DNA of 64,000 nt from an uncultured Clostridia bacterium (GTDB lineage: Bacteria > Bacillota > Clostridia > TANB77 > CAG-508). The stretch spans positions 1 to 64,000 of the forward strand of contig CASYFC010000001.1 in assembly GCA_949482135.1 (NCBI GenBank), given 5' to 3'. Within the stretch, counting starts at the first letter, position 1. Each line of letters opens with the position of its first letter. The notes under the pieces were generated by a model that made no database searches, was not told the origin of the DNA, and was given only the letters and a program-made list of their open reading frames with translations. Below are positions 9,348 through 18,729 of this stretch, one piece after another. Made by a program: the position numbers and the translations under genes.

Positions 9348-11237
9348 ATGGAGAAATCTAAAGGAAACAAAATTGTACTATTTTTTATAATTTTATTGTT
9401 AATAGTACTTATTATTGCGGGAGGAGCTTATGCATATATTGCAACGGATTTATTAAAATCACCAGATATGTTATTTAAGAAATATTTATTTAGTGAATTT
9501 GTTGAAATGTCAAAATTTAATGTGGGTCCATATAAAGAAGGATATGCAAGAATAAAAAATGAACCAGCAGAAATTAAAGTTGTTGGAAAAAATGAAGTTG
9601 ATTTTGGAATGGCTCAAGATATAGATGAGGATAATGAAAAACAATATTTAGAAACAATACTTACACTTAAAACTGATTATCCACATAAAAATATGTCAGT
9701 AAATATAGATTCAAAACTTGATGACAATGAATATTTAAAAGCAGATTTTTTAAAATCAAAAGATGCTGTAGGACTTAAAGTAGAAGGCTTACATGAAAAA
9801 TATATTACAGTTGAAAATAGAGATTTAAAAAAACTTGCACAAAATTTTAACGTAGATGAAAATACGGTTAACATGATACCAGATAAAGTACCTGAGATTT
9901 CTTTAACAGAAGAAGCAAAGAAATTATTGTTAAAAGAAATCACAAATATAATTTCTAATGAATTATCTACTATTGATGCAAATTCATATGTGCAAGAACA
10001 TTATATAATAGATAACTTTAATGGAGAAAAATTTGAAGGAACAAAATATGTTTTAAATACTAATTCTAAAAAAGTGAGTGAAATAATTAATAATTCTGTA
10101 ATTAAATTATGTGAAAATGAACAAATAAGAAATGCTTTAAATTCAGATGAATTATTAAATAAAATAAAAGAGAATATTGTAGAAATTTCAAAACAAGAAG
10201 AAAATTCTAATGATATTGCAATGAAAATTGCGGTATATTCTTATGAAGGTAAAGCAATAAAATTAGATATAACATCAAATGATGAAATTGTTTGTGAAAT
10301 ATATACTATAAACAAAGAAAATTCAAGTTCTATACAAATTAAAACTATATCACCAAAAAATGAAAATAATCACGTTGCTTCTGAATCTTTAATAAATTTA
10401 AATAGTTCATTTGAAACACAAAATGGTGAGATATCATTTGAAGAAAAAACGACATATGATAAAAAAGATTTAAAAGCATTAAAAGAAAAAGAAGCAGAAG
10501 AAAATTCTTTTTACAGTGAAGAAGAGATAAATGAAGAATATAAAAATATAACAATATCTGCGAAAGCTACAATTACATCTGAGAATAATGTGATTACAGC
10601 TAAAATTACTACTGTAAATAAGGAGAAAGAGAAACAAACTGTAACTCAAACAATGAAGTTTGGAGATGTACAAGTTCAAACATTAAATAACGATGAAATG
10701 CTTGTTATAAATGATTATACAGAAGATGATTTTTCTGCTCTAACAATGGAAATTATGACAAATGGAATAAAAACAGCACAAGAAAAGCCAAATACATTAG
10801 TTGGAACTTTATTTGGATTTTTAAATAGTTTTTCAGGTATGTTATCAAATGGCACAGAAACAGATGAAGAATTACCTACAAATACTAATATAGAAGATAG
10901 TGATAAAGAAAAATTATCTGAAACTGATATTTCTAAAGGAAAAGAATATGTTCATTCATCAATTGAAACTGCTTTAAATACACAATTGGATAATTATAAA
11001 AATGATTTAAAAAGTGATCCTAATACTAATCCAGGAGATTATCTAACGGCAGAAAAAATAGAGAGTCAAGCAGGGGCATCTATAAGAAATATAGAAATTA
11101 TTGATGGAGGAACATTAAAATGTGAATATAAGGAAAGCACATATTTTGTTAAAATATATATTGATGGAGATACTTGGAGCCTGCAAGATTTAGAAATTTT
11201 ATATTCAGAAGATGGAAAACTAGAAAATGCGAGATAA
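9348..11237 (+). CDS. Membrane-anchored extracellular protein of unknown function
   Basis: A 629-residue protein that I do not recognise. The start at ATG 9348 follows GGAGG directly at the right spacing. Residues about 9-33 form a membrane helix with an N-in basic flank; the rest is predicted outside the cell, rich in Asn, Glu, Ser and Lys, with no Cys-based motifs. The central part (about 170-330) alternates helix-like and strand-like segments; the C-terminal 100 residues may form a small separate domain after a Thr/Asp/Glu-rich linker. It lies directly after a class A PBP but has its own promoter and terminator, so a link to wall synthesis is only suggested by position. Confidence 0.65.
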   Translation: MEKSKGNKIVLFFIILLLIVLIIAGGAYAYIATDLLKSPDMLFKKYLFSEFVEMSKFNVGPYKEGYARIKNEPAEIKVVGKNEVDFGMAQDIDEDNEKQYLETILTLKTDYPHKNMSVNIDSKLDDNEYLKADFLKSKDAVGLKVEGLHEKYITVENRDLKKLAQNFNVDENTVNMIPDKVPEISLTEEAKKLLLKEITNIISNELSTIDANSYVQEHYIIDNFNGEKFEGTKYVLNTNSKKVSEIINNSVIKLCENEQIRNALNSDELLNKIKENIVEISKQEENSNDIAMKIAVYSYEGKAIKLDITSNDEIVCEIYTINKENSSSIQIKTISPKNENNHVASESLINLNSSFETQNGEISFEEKTTYDKKDLKALKEKEAEENSFYSEEEINEEYKNITISAKATITSENNVITAKITTVNKEKEKQTVTQTMKFGDVQVQTLNNDEMLVINDYTEDDFSALTMEIMTNGIKTAQEKPNTLVGTLFGFLNSFSGMLSNGTETDEELPTNTNIEDSDKEKLSETDISKGKEYVHSSIETALNTQLDNYKNDLKSDPNTNPGDYLTAEKIESQAGASIRNIEIIDGGTLKCEYKESTYFVKIYIDGDTWSLQDLEILYSEDGKLENAR

Positions 11238-11245
11238 TATAAATG

Positions 11246-11274
11246 CTACTGTGATATTTTCACAGTAGTTTTTT
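11246..11274 (+). terminator. Terminator after the 9348-11237 gene
   Basis: CTACTGTGA / TCACAGTAG stem (11246-11254, 11260-11268) followed by six T. Confidence 0.88.
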
Positions 11275-11305
11275 ATTTGAATACTATATCCTGAGGTGAT
11301 ATTAT

Positions 11306-12169
11306 ATGAAATTAGGATTATGCCTATCAGGAGGAGGGACAAAAGCATTTGCTCATATAGGAGCTATAAAAGCACTTGAAGAAGCAAATATTAAATTTGA
11401 TTATTTAGCAGGTACATCATCTGGAAGTATTGTTGCAACATTATATGCAATAGGATATACATCTGATGAAATTTATAGCATTTTTAAAGAGTATGTAAAT
11501 CAAATAAATTATGTAGATTTTAGGAACTTTTTAAAAATTGTAAAGAATTTTTGCAAAACAGGAAAAATAAAAATTGATGGCTTAAATAGTGGTGAAAAAA
11601 TTTATAAATTAATGAAAAAATTTTGTGCATCTAAAGGAATAAGTGATATTTCACAGATAGATAAACCGTTATTAATACCAGCAGTTAATATTTGTAATGA
11701 AGATTTGTATGTTTTTTACTCTAAAAAAAATACAATAAAAATATATCCAAGTAATATTAGATATGTTGGTAAAGCAGATATTGCTGCTGTTGTTCAAGCA
11801 AGTTGTAGTTATCCTGGAATATTTTCTCCTTGTTCTAAAATACATAATCTCCTACTTATTGACGGTGGAATTGAAGAAAACATTCCATGGAGAGAAGTTA
11901 AAAGAGTTGGAGCGGATAAGGTTTTGAGTATTGTGTTTACAAATACTCAAGTACAAAAATGTTGTAGTAGTATAATAGAAATATTAACAAAATCTTTTAA
12001 TATATTGTGTCATGAGCTAAGTAGATATGAATGGGATGGTTCTGATTATTTACTTGAAATAAAACATAATAACAGTGGATTATTAAACAAAAAGGATTCC
12101 AAGAATTTATATTATGAAGGCTATAATCAAACCAAAAAGTTTATTAGAGAAAATTTAAAAAATCTTTAA
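11306..12169 (+). CDS. Patatin-like phospholipase / acyl hydrolase
   Basis: Serine hydrolase of the patatin family with a Ser-Asp dyad, acting on lipid acyl esters; bacterial members of this RssA-like group are often of unknown substrate. The 287-residue protein begins with the oxyanion loop SGGGTKAFAHIG (residues 8-19), then GTSSGS with nucleophile Ser38, and the DGG motif with Asp186 (LLLIDGGIEENIP). No signal peptide, so cytoplasmic or inner-leaflet. The start at 11306 has GAGGTGAT upstream. It is followed 58 bases later by alkD in the same direction. Confidence 0.92.
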   Translation: MKLGLCLSGGGTKAFAHIGAIKALEEANIKFDYLAGTSSGSIVATLYAIGYTSDEIYSIFKEYVNQINYVDFRNFLKIVKNFCKTGKIKIDGLNSGEKIYKLMKKFCASKGISDISQIDKPLLIPAVNICNEDLYVFYSKKNTIKIYPSNIRYVGKADIAAVVQASCSYPGIFSPCSKIHNLLLIDGGIEENIPWREVKRVGADKVLSIVFTNTQVQKCCSSIIEILTKSFNILCHELSRYEWDGSDYLLEIKHNNSGLLNKKDSKNLYYEGYNQTKKFIRENLKNL

Positions 12170-12227
12170 ATTTTGTAAATAATAAAGTATAATAATTAAA
12201 TAAATTAAATGAAGGAAAATTATAAAA

Positions 12228-12920
12228 ATGTATAAAGAAATTGAAAAAAGGTTAGTGGAAAAATCAGAAGAGAGCCAAAAAAAATTAAATATTAAATTAT
12301 GTCCAGATACAAATAAACAAATTTTAGGAGTTAGAATTCCAAATTTAAGAAAACTTGCTAAAGAGATTATTAAAGAAGAGAAATGGGAACAATTTATAGA
12401 TGAAGCTCAAGATAAATATTTTGAAGAAATAATATTGCAAGGATTATGTATAGCATATTCTAAAAAATCCTTGGAAGAAAAATGTTCTTATATGGAAAAT
12501 TTTATTCCTAAAATGGATAGTTGGGCAATGACAGATACATTTACTCCAACATTAAAAATAAAAGATAAAGAACTAGAAGATTATTGGAAATTCATAACTC
12601 CTTATATGAAATCTAAAAAAGAGTTTGAAGTTAGATTTGCTATTATAAGTATGCTAGATTATTATATAAGAGAAGAATATGTAGAAAAAGTAATAGAATC
12701 TTTAAATAATGTAAACCATGATGGTTATTATGTAAAAATGGCAGTTGCTTGGACTTTAGCTGAAATCGGAATAAAATTTAATGATATATTAATGAATTAT
12801 TTAAAATCAGAAAACAATTTAGATAAATTCACTTTTAATAAGACTCTTCAAAAAATGATAGAATCATATAGAATAACAGATAAACAAAAAGATATTTTGA
12901 GAAAAATGAAAATAAAATAG
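12228..12920 (+). CDS. alkD: AlkD-type DNA alkylation repair protein
   Basis: HEAT-like repeat DNA glycosylase that removes bulky or cationic N3/N7 alkylpurines. The 230-residue all-helical protein has the family's opening LGVRIPNLRKLAKE, the central WAMTDTF segment with its Trp and Asp near the substrate site, FEVRFAIISMLDYYI, and DGYYVKMAVAWTLAE. Length fits the family. It lies 9 bases before the next gene, which has GGAGAAA as its ribosome binding site, so the two are co-transcribed. Confidence 0.9.
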   Translation: MYKEIEKRLVEKSEESQKKLNIKLCPDTNKQILGVRIPNLRKLAKEIIKEEKWEQFIDEAQDKYFEEIILQGLCIAYSKKSLEEKCSYMENFIPKMDSWAMTDTFTPTLKIKDKELEDYWKFITPYMKSKKEFEVRFAIISMLDYYIREEYVEKVIESLNNVNHDGYYVKMAVAWTLAEIGIKFNDILMNYLKSENNLDKFTFNKTLQKMIESYRITDKQKDILRKMKIK

Positions 12921-12929
12921 GAGAAAATT

Positions 12930-13988
12930 ATGGAAATATTTAATTATATTGAAACATTGATGTTATTATTCTTTACTTATTCTTTTGCAGGATGGTGTAT
13001 GGAATCTATTGGAGGAATAATTGTTGTTAAAAAATTTGTAAATAGAGGATTTATGATAGGTCCACTTTGTCCAGTATATGGAGTTGGTGTTGTTACAATA
13101 ACAGTATTACTTGGAAAATATGCTAATGATTTTGTTGCATTATTTATTTTAGCAACAGTACTATGTGGAGTACTTGAATATTTAACAGGATATTTTATGG
13201 AAAAATGGTTTAATGCAAGATGGTGGGATTATTCAAATAGAAGATTTAATATTAATGGAAGAGTATGCTTAGAAAATTTATGTGCATTTGGAATAGCAGG
13301 GTCTGTAATTTTAAAATATATAAATCCTTTTTTTATCAATATATATGATAAATTACCAGACACAATTAGACATACAATCACAGGGATTTTATTTGTATTA
13401 TTTATTATAGATTTTGTTATTTCTTTTAAAATTATATGTAGTTTTAAAGGTGAAACTTATGAAAAGGTGGATAACACAGAAGAAATTGGTTCGAAAGTAA
13501 GAGACAAAGCTGAAGATATGATAATGCAGGCTGAATCAGATGTAATACATTCTGTTAGAAAAATAAGATTAAAAAGACAAAGAAGAATTAGATATAGAAA
13601 AAATAAAATATTTAACTCAAAAACATATACATTACGTGAGTTGATAAATAGAATGAATGAAGAAGGAAGTTTATTAAAAGAAAAAATTGCTTATGAAAAA
13701 GAGAAGATTGATAATTTGATAAAATCTAGAAAATTGGAATTTGAAAGCAAACAAAAAGAGTATATTAATAAAATTCAAAAAACAAAAACTGATTTTGAGA
13801 AAATACACCAAAATTCTATTGAAAAAATTAATAATATAAAAATATCTTCAGAAGAAATATCAAAACAAATTAAAGAAAGGTTTAGTAAACAATCGAAATT
13901 AAAACATAGATTAATAAATGCTTTTCCAAATATGAAAGTTAATAGATTAGAAAAGAAAAAAAATAAAAGCCAAAATATTGAAAAATAA
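12930..13988 (+). CDS. Putative ABC-transporter type IV membrane protein (CmpB family) with C-terminal coiled coil
   Basis: The first 175 residues match the CmpB-like membrane family (Pfam ABC_trans_CmpB): FAGWCMESIGG, then NRGFMIGPLCPVYGVG, and the segment EYLTGYFMEKWFNARWWDYS, with about five membrane helices. The function of this clostridial family is not settled despite the transporter name. Residues about 180-350 form a long, highly charged coiled coil, longer than in many homologues, presumably in the cytoplasm. It is co-transcribed with alkD. Confidence 0.8.
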   Translation: MEIFNYIETLMLLFFTYSFAGWCMESIGGIIVVKKFVNRGFMIGPLCPVYGVGVVTITVLLGKYANDFVALFILATVLCGVLEYLTGYFMEKWFNARWWDYSNRRFNINGRVCLENLCAFGIAGSVILKYINPFFINIYDKLPDTIRHTITGILFVLFIIDFVISFKIICSFKGETYEKVDNTEEIGSKVRDKAEDMIMQAESDVIHSVRKIRLKRQRRIRYRKNKIFNSKTYTLRELINRMNEEGSLLKEKIAYEKEKIDNLIKSRKLEFESKQKEYINKIQKTKTDFEKIHQNSIEKINNIKISSEEISKQIKERFSKQSKLKHRLINAFPNMKVNRLEKKKNKSQNIEK

Positions 13989-14038
13989 GTATATATGTGC
14001 TAAGATAGGTAAAGCTAAAATTTTTATGGAGGAAAGAT

Positions 14039-14515
14039 ATGAAAGAAGATAATACAGATGAAATTTATATAGGATTAATTTGTAATGGTGAATTTAATGC
14101 AATTCATGATTTTAAAATAGGTGAATTATTTGAATCTTTTTTTGATAATATAAATTATAATGTTGTAAAAGAAGAAAAGGATATATATGTTGATTTTACA
14201 GGTGAAGCTATGTGTGATGATGAGCCATGTACAATTTTAATTAGGTTTAAAATAGATGATAATGGAGAAGAATTTGAAATTAATTTAGTAAAAGTAAATG
14301 AAGATATTTTAGATGAAGAAGAAACTTTAGACTTATTGGACGATATAGCTTTTGCTGGAGGAGCAATTTTAGATGATGAAGATTATTGTAATAGTTGCAT
14401 AGCTGAAAGTTGTGAACATTGTATGCATCATGATGAATGTATTCAAAATAATGATGAAGATTCTGATGAGTATGATGACGAAGATGAAAAAGAAGATAAT
14501 GAGGATGATGAGTAA
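14039..14515 (+). CDS. Acidic hypothetical protein with a Cys cluster
   Basis: A 158-residue protein of unknown family, start ATG 14039 with GGAGGAAAG upstream. The N-terminal 100 residues alternate strands and helices and are strongly acidic. Residues about 118-134 contain CNSCIAESCEHCMHHDEC, two CxxC-type pairs with adjacent His that could bind zinc or an iron-sulphur cluster. The last 25 residues are nearly all Asp and Glu. A terminator follows. Confidence 0.7.
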   Translation: MKEDNTDEIYIGLICNGEFNAIHDFKIGELFESFFDNINYNVVKEEKDIYVDFTGEAMCDDEPCTILIRFKIDDNGEEFEINLVKVNEDILDEEETLDLLDDIAFAGGAILDDEDYCNSCIAESCEHCMHHDECIQNNDEDSDEYDDEDEKEDNEDDE

Positions 14516-14520
14516 AGTGA

Positions 14521-14556
14521 AAAAAGAACATGTTTTTTATAACATGTTCTTTTTTA
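14521..14556 (+). terminator. Terminator after the acidic protein gene
   Basis: AAAAAGAACATGTT pairs with AACATGTTCTTTTT across a short AT loop and ends in T residues. Confidence 0.88.
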
Positions 14557-14623
14557 TTTTCACATAATGGGTTTTTATTTAATATTATATATAAATTATG
14601 CTTTATGAAAAGGAGGAAGTAGA

Positions 14624-14779
14624 ATGTTTTGGTGTAGGTTTAGAAAAGTAATTGCTGGAATTCTTATGGGATTTGGAATAGGAGTTCTATTAGTATTATT
14701 TCTTCCTCCGATTGCCTGGATTTGCATTATGGGAATAGGAATGCTAATTGGAGGCATAAAATTTTTGTGTTCAAAATAA
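14624..14779 (+). CDS. Small two-helix membrane protein (51 residues)
   Basis: ATG 14624 is preceded by AGGAGGAAG at ideal spacing and the frame runs to TAA at 14777-14779. After a basic start (MFWCRFRKV) come two hydrophobic helices, about residues 9-27 and 30-46, separated by a Pro-Pro turn, with GxxxG-like patterns. I do not know a function. It sits 15 bases before spoVM, suggesting co-transcription, possibly in sporulation. Confidence 0.75.
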   Translation: MFWCRFRKVIAGILMGFGIGVLLVLFLPPIAWICIMGIGMLIGGIKFLCSK

Positions 14780-14794
14780 TAAAAGGAGGGAAAG

Positions 14795-14872
14795 ATGACA
14801 ATTGTTGTAAAAAAAGTACCTAAGTTTATGAGAGGATTTGTAAAGTTTATTTTCGGAATAAAATCTACATAA
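14795..14872 (+). CDS. spoVM: Stage V sporulation protein M (25 residues)
   Basis: SpoVM is a tiny amphipathic helix that marks the convex forespore membrane and anchors SpoIVA for spore coat assembly. The frame from ATG 14795 (AGGAGGG four bases upstream) encodes MTIVVKKVPKFMRGFVKFIF and five more residues to TAA at 14870-14872. It aligns without gaps with the SpoVM family pattern: basic start, the conserved PKF at residues 9-11, Gly14, an amphipathic helix with a Gly near the end. Length is within one residue of the Bacillus protein. It indicates an endospore former. Confidence 0.87.
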   Translation: MTIVVKKVPKFMRGFVKFIFGIKST

Positions 14873-14887
14873 GCTTTAGATTAAAAC

Positions 14888-14951
14888 AAAAGAGCTACTT
14901 AAGAATATACTAAAACTTTTGATTTTAGAACATTCTTAAGTAGCTCTTTTA
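14888..14951. terminator. Bidirectional terminator between spoVM and rpmB
   Basis: A 19-bp perfect stem (14888-14906 with 14932-14950) flanked by A and T runs serves both convergent transcripts. Confidence 0.9.
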
Positions 14952-14960
14952 TATATGTGA

Positions 14961-15161
14961 TTAAACAGCTCTTTGAACTTTTCCAGAACGTAAGCATTTA
15001 GAACATACTGACACTCTTTGAACTTTTCCGTCAATAACAGCTTTAACTGTTCTTAAGTTAGGTCTAACAGGTCTTGTTGTTCTTTTACTAATATGTGAAC
15101 GAGTTATACTTAATTGTTTTCCAAAGCTTGTTTCTTTTCCACAACAAACACATTTTGCCAT
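14961..15161 (-). CDS. rpmB: 50S ribosomal protein L28
   Basis: Component of the large ribosomal subunit. The 66-residue protein begins MAKCVCCGKETSFGKQLS and ends CSKCLRSGKVQRAV, so it is the Cys-containing form with CxxC pairs at both ends that can bind zinc. Its motif RPNLRTVKAV is diagnostic. GGAGGTG lies upstream. It is convergent with spoVM and shares its terminator. Confidence 0.97.
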   Translation of the reverse strand: MAKCVCCGKETSFGKQLSITRSHISKRTTRPVRPNLRTVKAVIDGKVQRVSVCSKCLRSGKVQRAV

Positions 15162-15389
15162 ATCTAAAGCACCTCCATTTATTTTAATAAACTGACTAAC
15201 TAATAGTCTAACATAGATTTTTTAAAAAAACAAGTGATTTTTTACATTTTTTTGCAATTTTTATTGACTAAATATATAAAAACACATGCATATCTATTTT
15301 AAACTTAATTAAAAATAAAAACAAGATGTTTTTTATTTAAAAAAATAAATTTTAGTGATAAAATATAAAAAACAAAGGAGATAAATATT

Positions 15390-16364
15390 ATGAAAAAATT
15401 TTTAAAAATCATGATTGCTTTAATTTTTATTGTTGTAATAACATTTGTATGCTATGAAATATATAGGATATTTGTAAATAGTAATATACATGAGAATGAT
15501 AATAATTTGAGCAAAAACCAAGTAATAGAGGAAGAATCAATATCAACAGATCCTATTTTTAATTTAAATAATTATCCAAAAGTTGATGCTTCACTTGCAA
15601 CTCAACCATTAACAACAGCTCTTATAAAAAATTTTACAGGTGAAAAAGAGATTTCAGAAGAAAGATTAGATTATACAAATACTCATCCGGGATATATTAG
15701 ATTAATTGATGGAGAAGTAGACTTAATTGTTGTTACAGAACCATCACAAGAAGAATTAGAATACGCGAAAAGTAATAATGTAGAACTTGAAGTTATTCCA
15801 GTAGTAAGAGAAGGATTTGTATTCTATGTAAATGAATCAAATCCAGTAGATAATTTAAGTTTAGAGCAAATACAAGATATTTATTCTGGAAAAATAACAA
15901 ATTGGTCTGAAGTAGGTGGAAATAATGAAGAAATAAGAGCATTTCAAAGACCAGAAAATTCAGGAAGTCAGACAGGAATGTTATCTTTAGTTATGAAAGA
16001 TAAAAAATTAATGGCACCTCCAAAAGAAGATTTAGTAGATTCTATGTTTGCAATAATTAATTTAGTTTCAGATTATGATAATGGTGTAAATTCAATTGGA
16101 TATTCTTACTATTATTATGCTACAACAATGTTTGAAACAATAGACAAATCAATATCAGATAGAATTAAACTATTATCCGTAAATGGAATATATCCAAATA
16201 ATGAAACAATAAAAAAAGAGGAATATCCTTTAGAAACAGCATATTATATTGTAATTAGAAAAGATGAACCAGAAAATAGTAATACTAGAAAATTAGTAGA
16301 TGCTATGTTATCAAAAAGAGGTCAAGCTGTTGCTGAGGAGGTAGGGTATGTCGGAGTTAAATAG
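15390..16364 (+). CDS. PstS-like phosphate-binding-domain protein with membrane anchor
   Basis: A type II periplasmic-binding-protein-like protein of 324 residues. It has an N-terminal membrane helix (about 5-27) rather than a lipobox Cys, so it is anchored by a helix. The PstS-type segments are LEQIQDIYSGKITNWSEVGG, RPENSGSQTGM (the anion-binding loop) and the C-terminal YYIVIRKDE. It is shorter at the ligand end than transport PstS and no pstCAB genes are adjacent, so it may be a sensor or a surface protein. The next gene overlaps it by 17 bases. Confidence 0.8.
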   Translation: MKKFLKIMIALIFIVVITFVCYEIYRIFVNSNIHENDNNLSKNQVIEEESISTDPIFNLNNYPKVDASLATQPLTTALIKNFTGEKEISEERLDYTNTHPGYIRLIDGEVDLIVVTEPSQEELEYAKSNNVELEVIPVVREGFVFYVNESNPVDNLSLEQIQDIYSGKITNWSEVGGNNEEIRAFQRPENSGSQTGMLSLVMKDKKLMAPPKEDLVDSMFAIINLVSDYDNGVNSIGYSYYYYATTMFETIDKSISDRIKLLSVNGIYPNNETIKKEEYPLETAYYIVIRKDEPENSNTRKLVDAMLSKRGQAVAEEVGYVGVK

Positions 16365-17877
16365 CAAGAAACCTAATAAACTTTTTAAATTTACTATTAT
16401 ATATACAATTTTAATTATTACTGCAACAGCAATATTAATAATATTAAACTACAAATATAATATTAATTTATTTGAATATTTTCTAGCAACTCAAAATGAA
16501 GATACTAATTTATATGAAAATAATAACGAAGAACAAATTGAGAGTGAAAAAATTAATTATGATGCTATTAAAAGAACAACACTTTTAGACAAATATTATA
16601 TAAATAATATTGAATTAGAAACAAACCAATTAACATATGGAAATATTGTAGATTATGATAGCTATGATGGAAAACCAGTATATAAAGTTAGTGTGGAGTA
16701 TATCCAGATTAGTGGATTAAAAGATAAAGAGATTCAAAATAAAATAAATAAAGCTATTGAAGAAAAAGTAAAATCTTTAGTATTAGATGAAGAAATTTAT
16801 GATGAAACTATAGAAAAAATTTATATTATAGCTGGTACAGAAGGAGATTATAGTACAGCTAATTTATTATCAATACCAATAAACAAGGAAATTAAATATA
16901 AAGAAAATAAAGGACATGATGAAGAATTATATGTAAAAATATATTGTCCATCAATAAACTATAGATTAGATAATGCTGAGCAAGTAAAATTTGAAGATTT
17001 ATTTACTAAGGATGCTAATATAAAAAGTATTTTAAACCAAACTATATATAAAAGTTTAGCATTTGAGTATGGATTTAATAAAGAAACAGGAGATGGAGAT
17101 TTAGATAAAGTAGATTATGGGAAAATAGAAAATGATGTGTATAATATAACTAGTTTATTTAATACTCAAAAAGAAAAGATTTTTTGGTTTAATCAGGAAA
17201 ATATTTCTTTTATGATTAATGATTTATGCTATAATATAAAAAATGCCGATTTTATGAATTATATAAATATTAATAATATTACAAATCCAAAAGATAGCAT
17301 ATATGAAAATGGCGATAACCCAAAAATCAATTATGCATTTTCTATTCCGTTTATCAGTAGTTTTGAATATTTTGATAAAGTTTCGAGTAGAGATTACTTA
17401 TCTATTTTTAATTGGAACAGATATGCAGGTAGAGTATTAGAAGATAATTTTGATGATCCCAAAAAAGATTATACAAATAAGCTTATTAACAGTGTAACTA
17501 ATTTAACAGAAGCAATTAAAAATGACAGAAAAAAAGAAAGTAAAAAAGGATATATTTATAATATCTATAATTATCAAGAACAATATTATAATCAAAATCA
17601 AGAAAATTTAGGTGAAGTATTCATGGGAGAAAAGGTAGAAGTCGATTTAGATAATTTTATAGAAAATGTAGAAACTGTTTATGCTTTAAATTCTAAACAA
17701 TTTACAGGAGGAGAATATGTATTTTCTTTTTCAAATTTAATATATAACAATGATGACTATAAAGTATGGGAAATACTAGTAAGAGATGTAGATAATGATG
17801 GACAGTTAGAAATAGGACAAAAACTATATAATAAAGAAGATTGGGATAAATTTTACTCAAAAGAATATGAGTACTAA
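16348..17877 (+). CDS. Membrane-anchored extracellular protein, translationally coupled to the PstS-like gene
   Basis: A 509-residue protein of unknown family. ATG 16348 lies within the 3' end of the preceding gene (17-base overlap in another frame), with GAGGAGGTAGGG just upstream; that is a convincing start. A membrane helix spans about residues 15-36 and the rest is extracellular, rich in Asn, Tyr and Glu. Near the C-terminus DVDNDGQLEIG matches a DxDxDG calcium loop. The coupling suggests a shared complex with the PstS-like protein. Confidence 0.7.
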   Translation: MSELNSKKPNKLFKFTIIYTILIITATAILIILNYKYNINLFEYFLATQNEDTNLYENNNEEQIESEKINYDAIKRTTLLDKYYINNIELETNQLTYGNIVDYDSYDGKPVYKVSVEYIQISGLKDKEIQNKINKAIEEKVKSLVLDEEIYDETIEKIYIIAGTEGDYSTANLLSIPINKEIKYKENKGHDEELYVKIYCPSINYRLDNAEQVKFEDLFTKDANIKSILNQTIYKSLAFEYGFNKETGDGDLDKVDYGKIENDVYNITSLFNTQKEKIFWFNQENISFMINDLCYNIKNADFMNYININNITNPKDSIYENGDNPKINYAFSIPFISSFEYFDKVSSRDYLSIFNWNRYAGRVLEDNFDDPKKDYTNKLINSVTNLTEAIKNDRKKESKKGYIYNIYNYQEQYYNQNQENLGEVFMGEKVEVDLDNFIENVETVYALNSKQFTGGEYVFSFSNLIYNNDDYKVWEILVRDVDNDGQLEIGQKLYNKEDWDKFYSKEYEY

Positions 17878-17905
17878 AATTGTAGATACTTGCAAAATGC
17901 ATATA

Positions 17906-17933
17906 TTGACTTTTTAGAAAAATATAGTATAAT
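17906..17933 (+). promoter_or_regulatory. Putative promoter of the 17970-18404 gene
   Basis: TTGACT (17906-17911), a 16-base spacer and TATAAT (17928-17933). Confidence 0.65.
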
Positions 17934-17969
17934 ATAATTTATGAGAGAAACTAGTGAAAGGAGAATATT

Positions 17970-18404
17970 ATGCTAGCTAAATTATGGAAAAAAGTATTAC
18001 TAGCAGTTTGTATAGTGGCTTGTATTTTTAATATAATGACTAAATTAGTAAACAGAAATTCATTAGAAGTCAATTTAAAAAGTGCAAATGATGGAAATAC
18101 AGTATTCGATTTTACTAGAAAAGAAAAAGAGGAAAAAGGACCTGGATTTATGGAAGAATTACAACAAGTACTAAACGAAGAACAAAATAATGCTAAACCA
18201 CAAAATGTTGTATCACAAGAATCTGTTCCTGAAGCCTCAAATGTAACACAAAATAATACTCAAAATGAAGTAGAAAAGGACCCAGAAAATAAAAATAATG
18301 TAATACAGGCAGAAGTTAGTGGAGAAAAGAAAACAGATTCATCAGGAGACAATGGTACTGTACAATATAAAGATGCTTTTACAACTTTTGTAGAATTATT
18401 TTAA
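17970..18404 (+). CDS. Small membrane-anchored hydrophilic protein
   Basis: A 144-residue protein of unknown family. ATG 17970 follows GTGAAAGGAG. A single membrane helix near residues 7-25 is followed by a Gln/Asn/Glu-rich, low-complexity extracytoplasmic tail with no recognisable fold and no Cys. It ends just before the rpmE promoter. Confidence 0.6.
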   Translation: MLAKLWKKVLLAVCIVACIFNIMTKLVNRNSLEVNLKSANDGNTVFDFTRKEKEEKGPGFMEELQQVLNEEQNNAKPQNVVSQESVPEASNVTQNNTQNEVEKDPENKNNVIQAEVSGEKKTDSSGDNGTVQYKDAFTTFVELF

Positions 18405-18411
18405 AAAGAAC

Positions 18412-18440
18412 TTGCAATGGAATAAATATTATGTTATTAT
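18412..18440 (+). promoter_or_regulatory. Putative promoter of rpmE
   Basis: TTGCAA (18412-18417), a 17-base spacer and TATTAT (18435-18440). Confidence 0.6.
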
Positions 18441-18481
18441 ATAAAAGATTGTTTTAAAAATGTAAGAAAGAGGTGAATTAC

Positions 18482-18682
18482 ATGAAAAAAGAATTACATC
18501 CAAACTATGTGGCTTCTAAAATTATATGTGCATGTGGAAACGTAATAGAAACAAATTCAACAAAACCAGAAATGAAAGTTGATTCTTGCTCTAAATGTCA
18601 TCCATTTTGGACTGGAAGCTTAAAACAAAACACTACAGGTGGTAGAGCAGATAAATTTAAGAAAAAATATGGTATTGCTTAA
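18482..18682 (+). CDS. rpmE: 50S ribosomal protein L31
   Basis: Large-subunit protein of 66 residues starting MKKELHPNY. Four Cys (in ICACGN and SCSKCH) make this the zinc-binding C+ form. Start ATG 18482 is chosen over the GTG at 18473 because AGAGGTG is well placed for it and L31 proteins begin MKK(G/E)xHP. The end TGGRADKFKKKYG is typical. It is monocistronic with its own terminator. Confidence 0.97.
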   Translation: MKKELHPNYVASKIICACGNVIETNSTKPEMKVDSCSKCHPFWTGSLKQNTTGGRADKFKKKYGIA

Positions 18683-18729
18683 TTTTATTTAAGCTTATCT
18701 AAAATATAAAATTTATTGCGCAATAAAGA

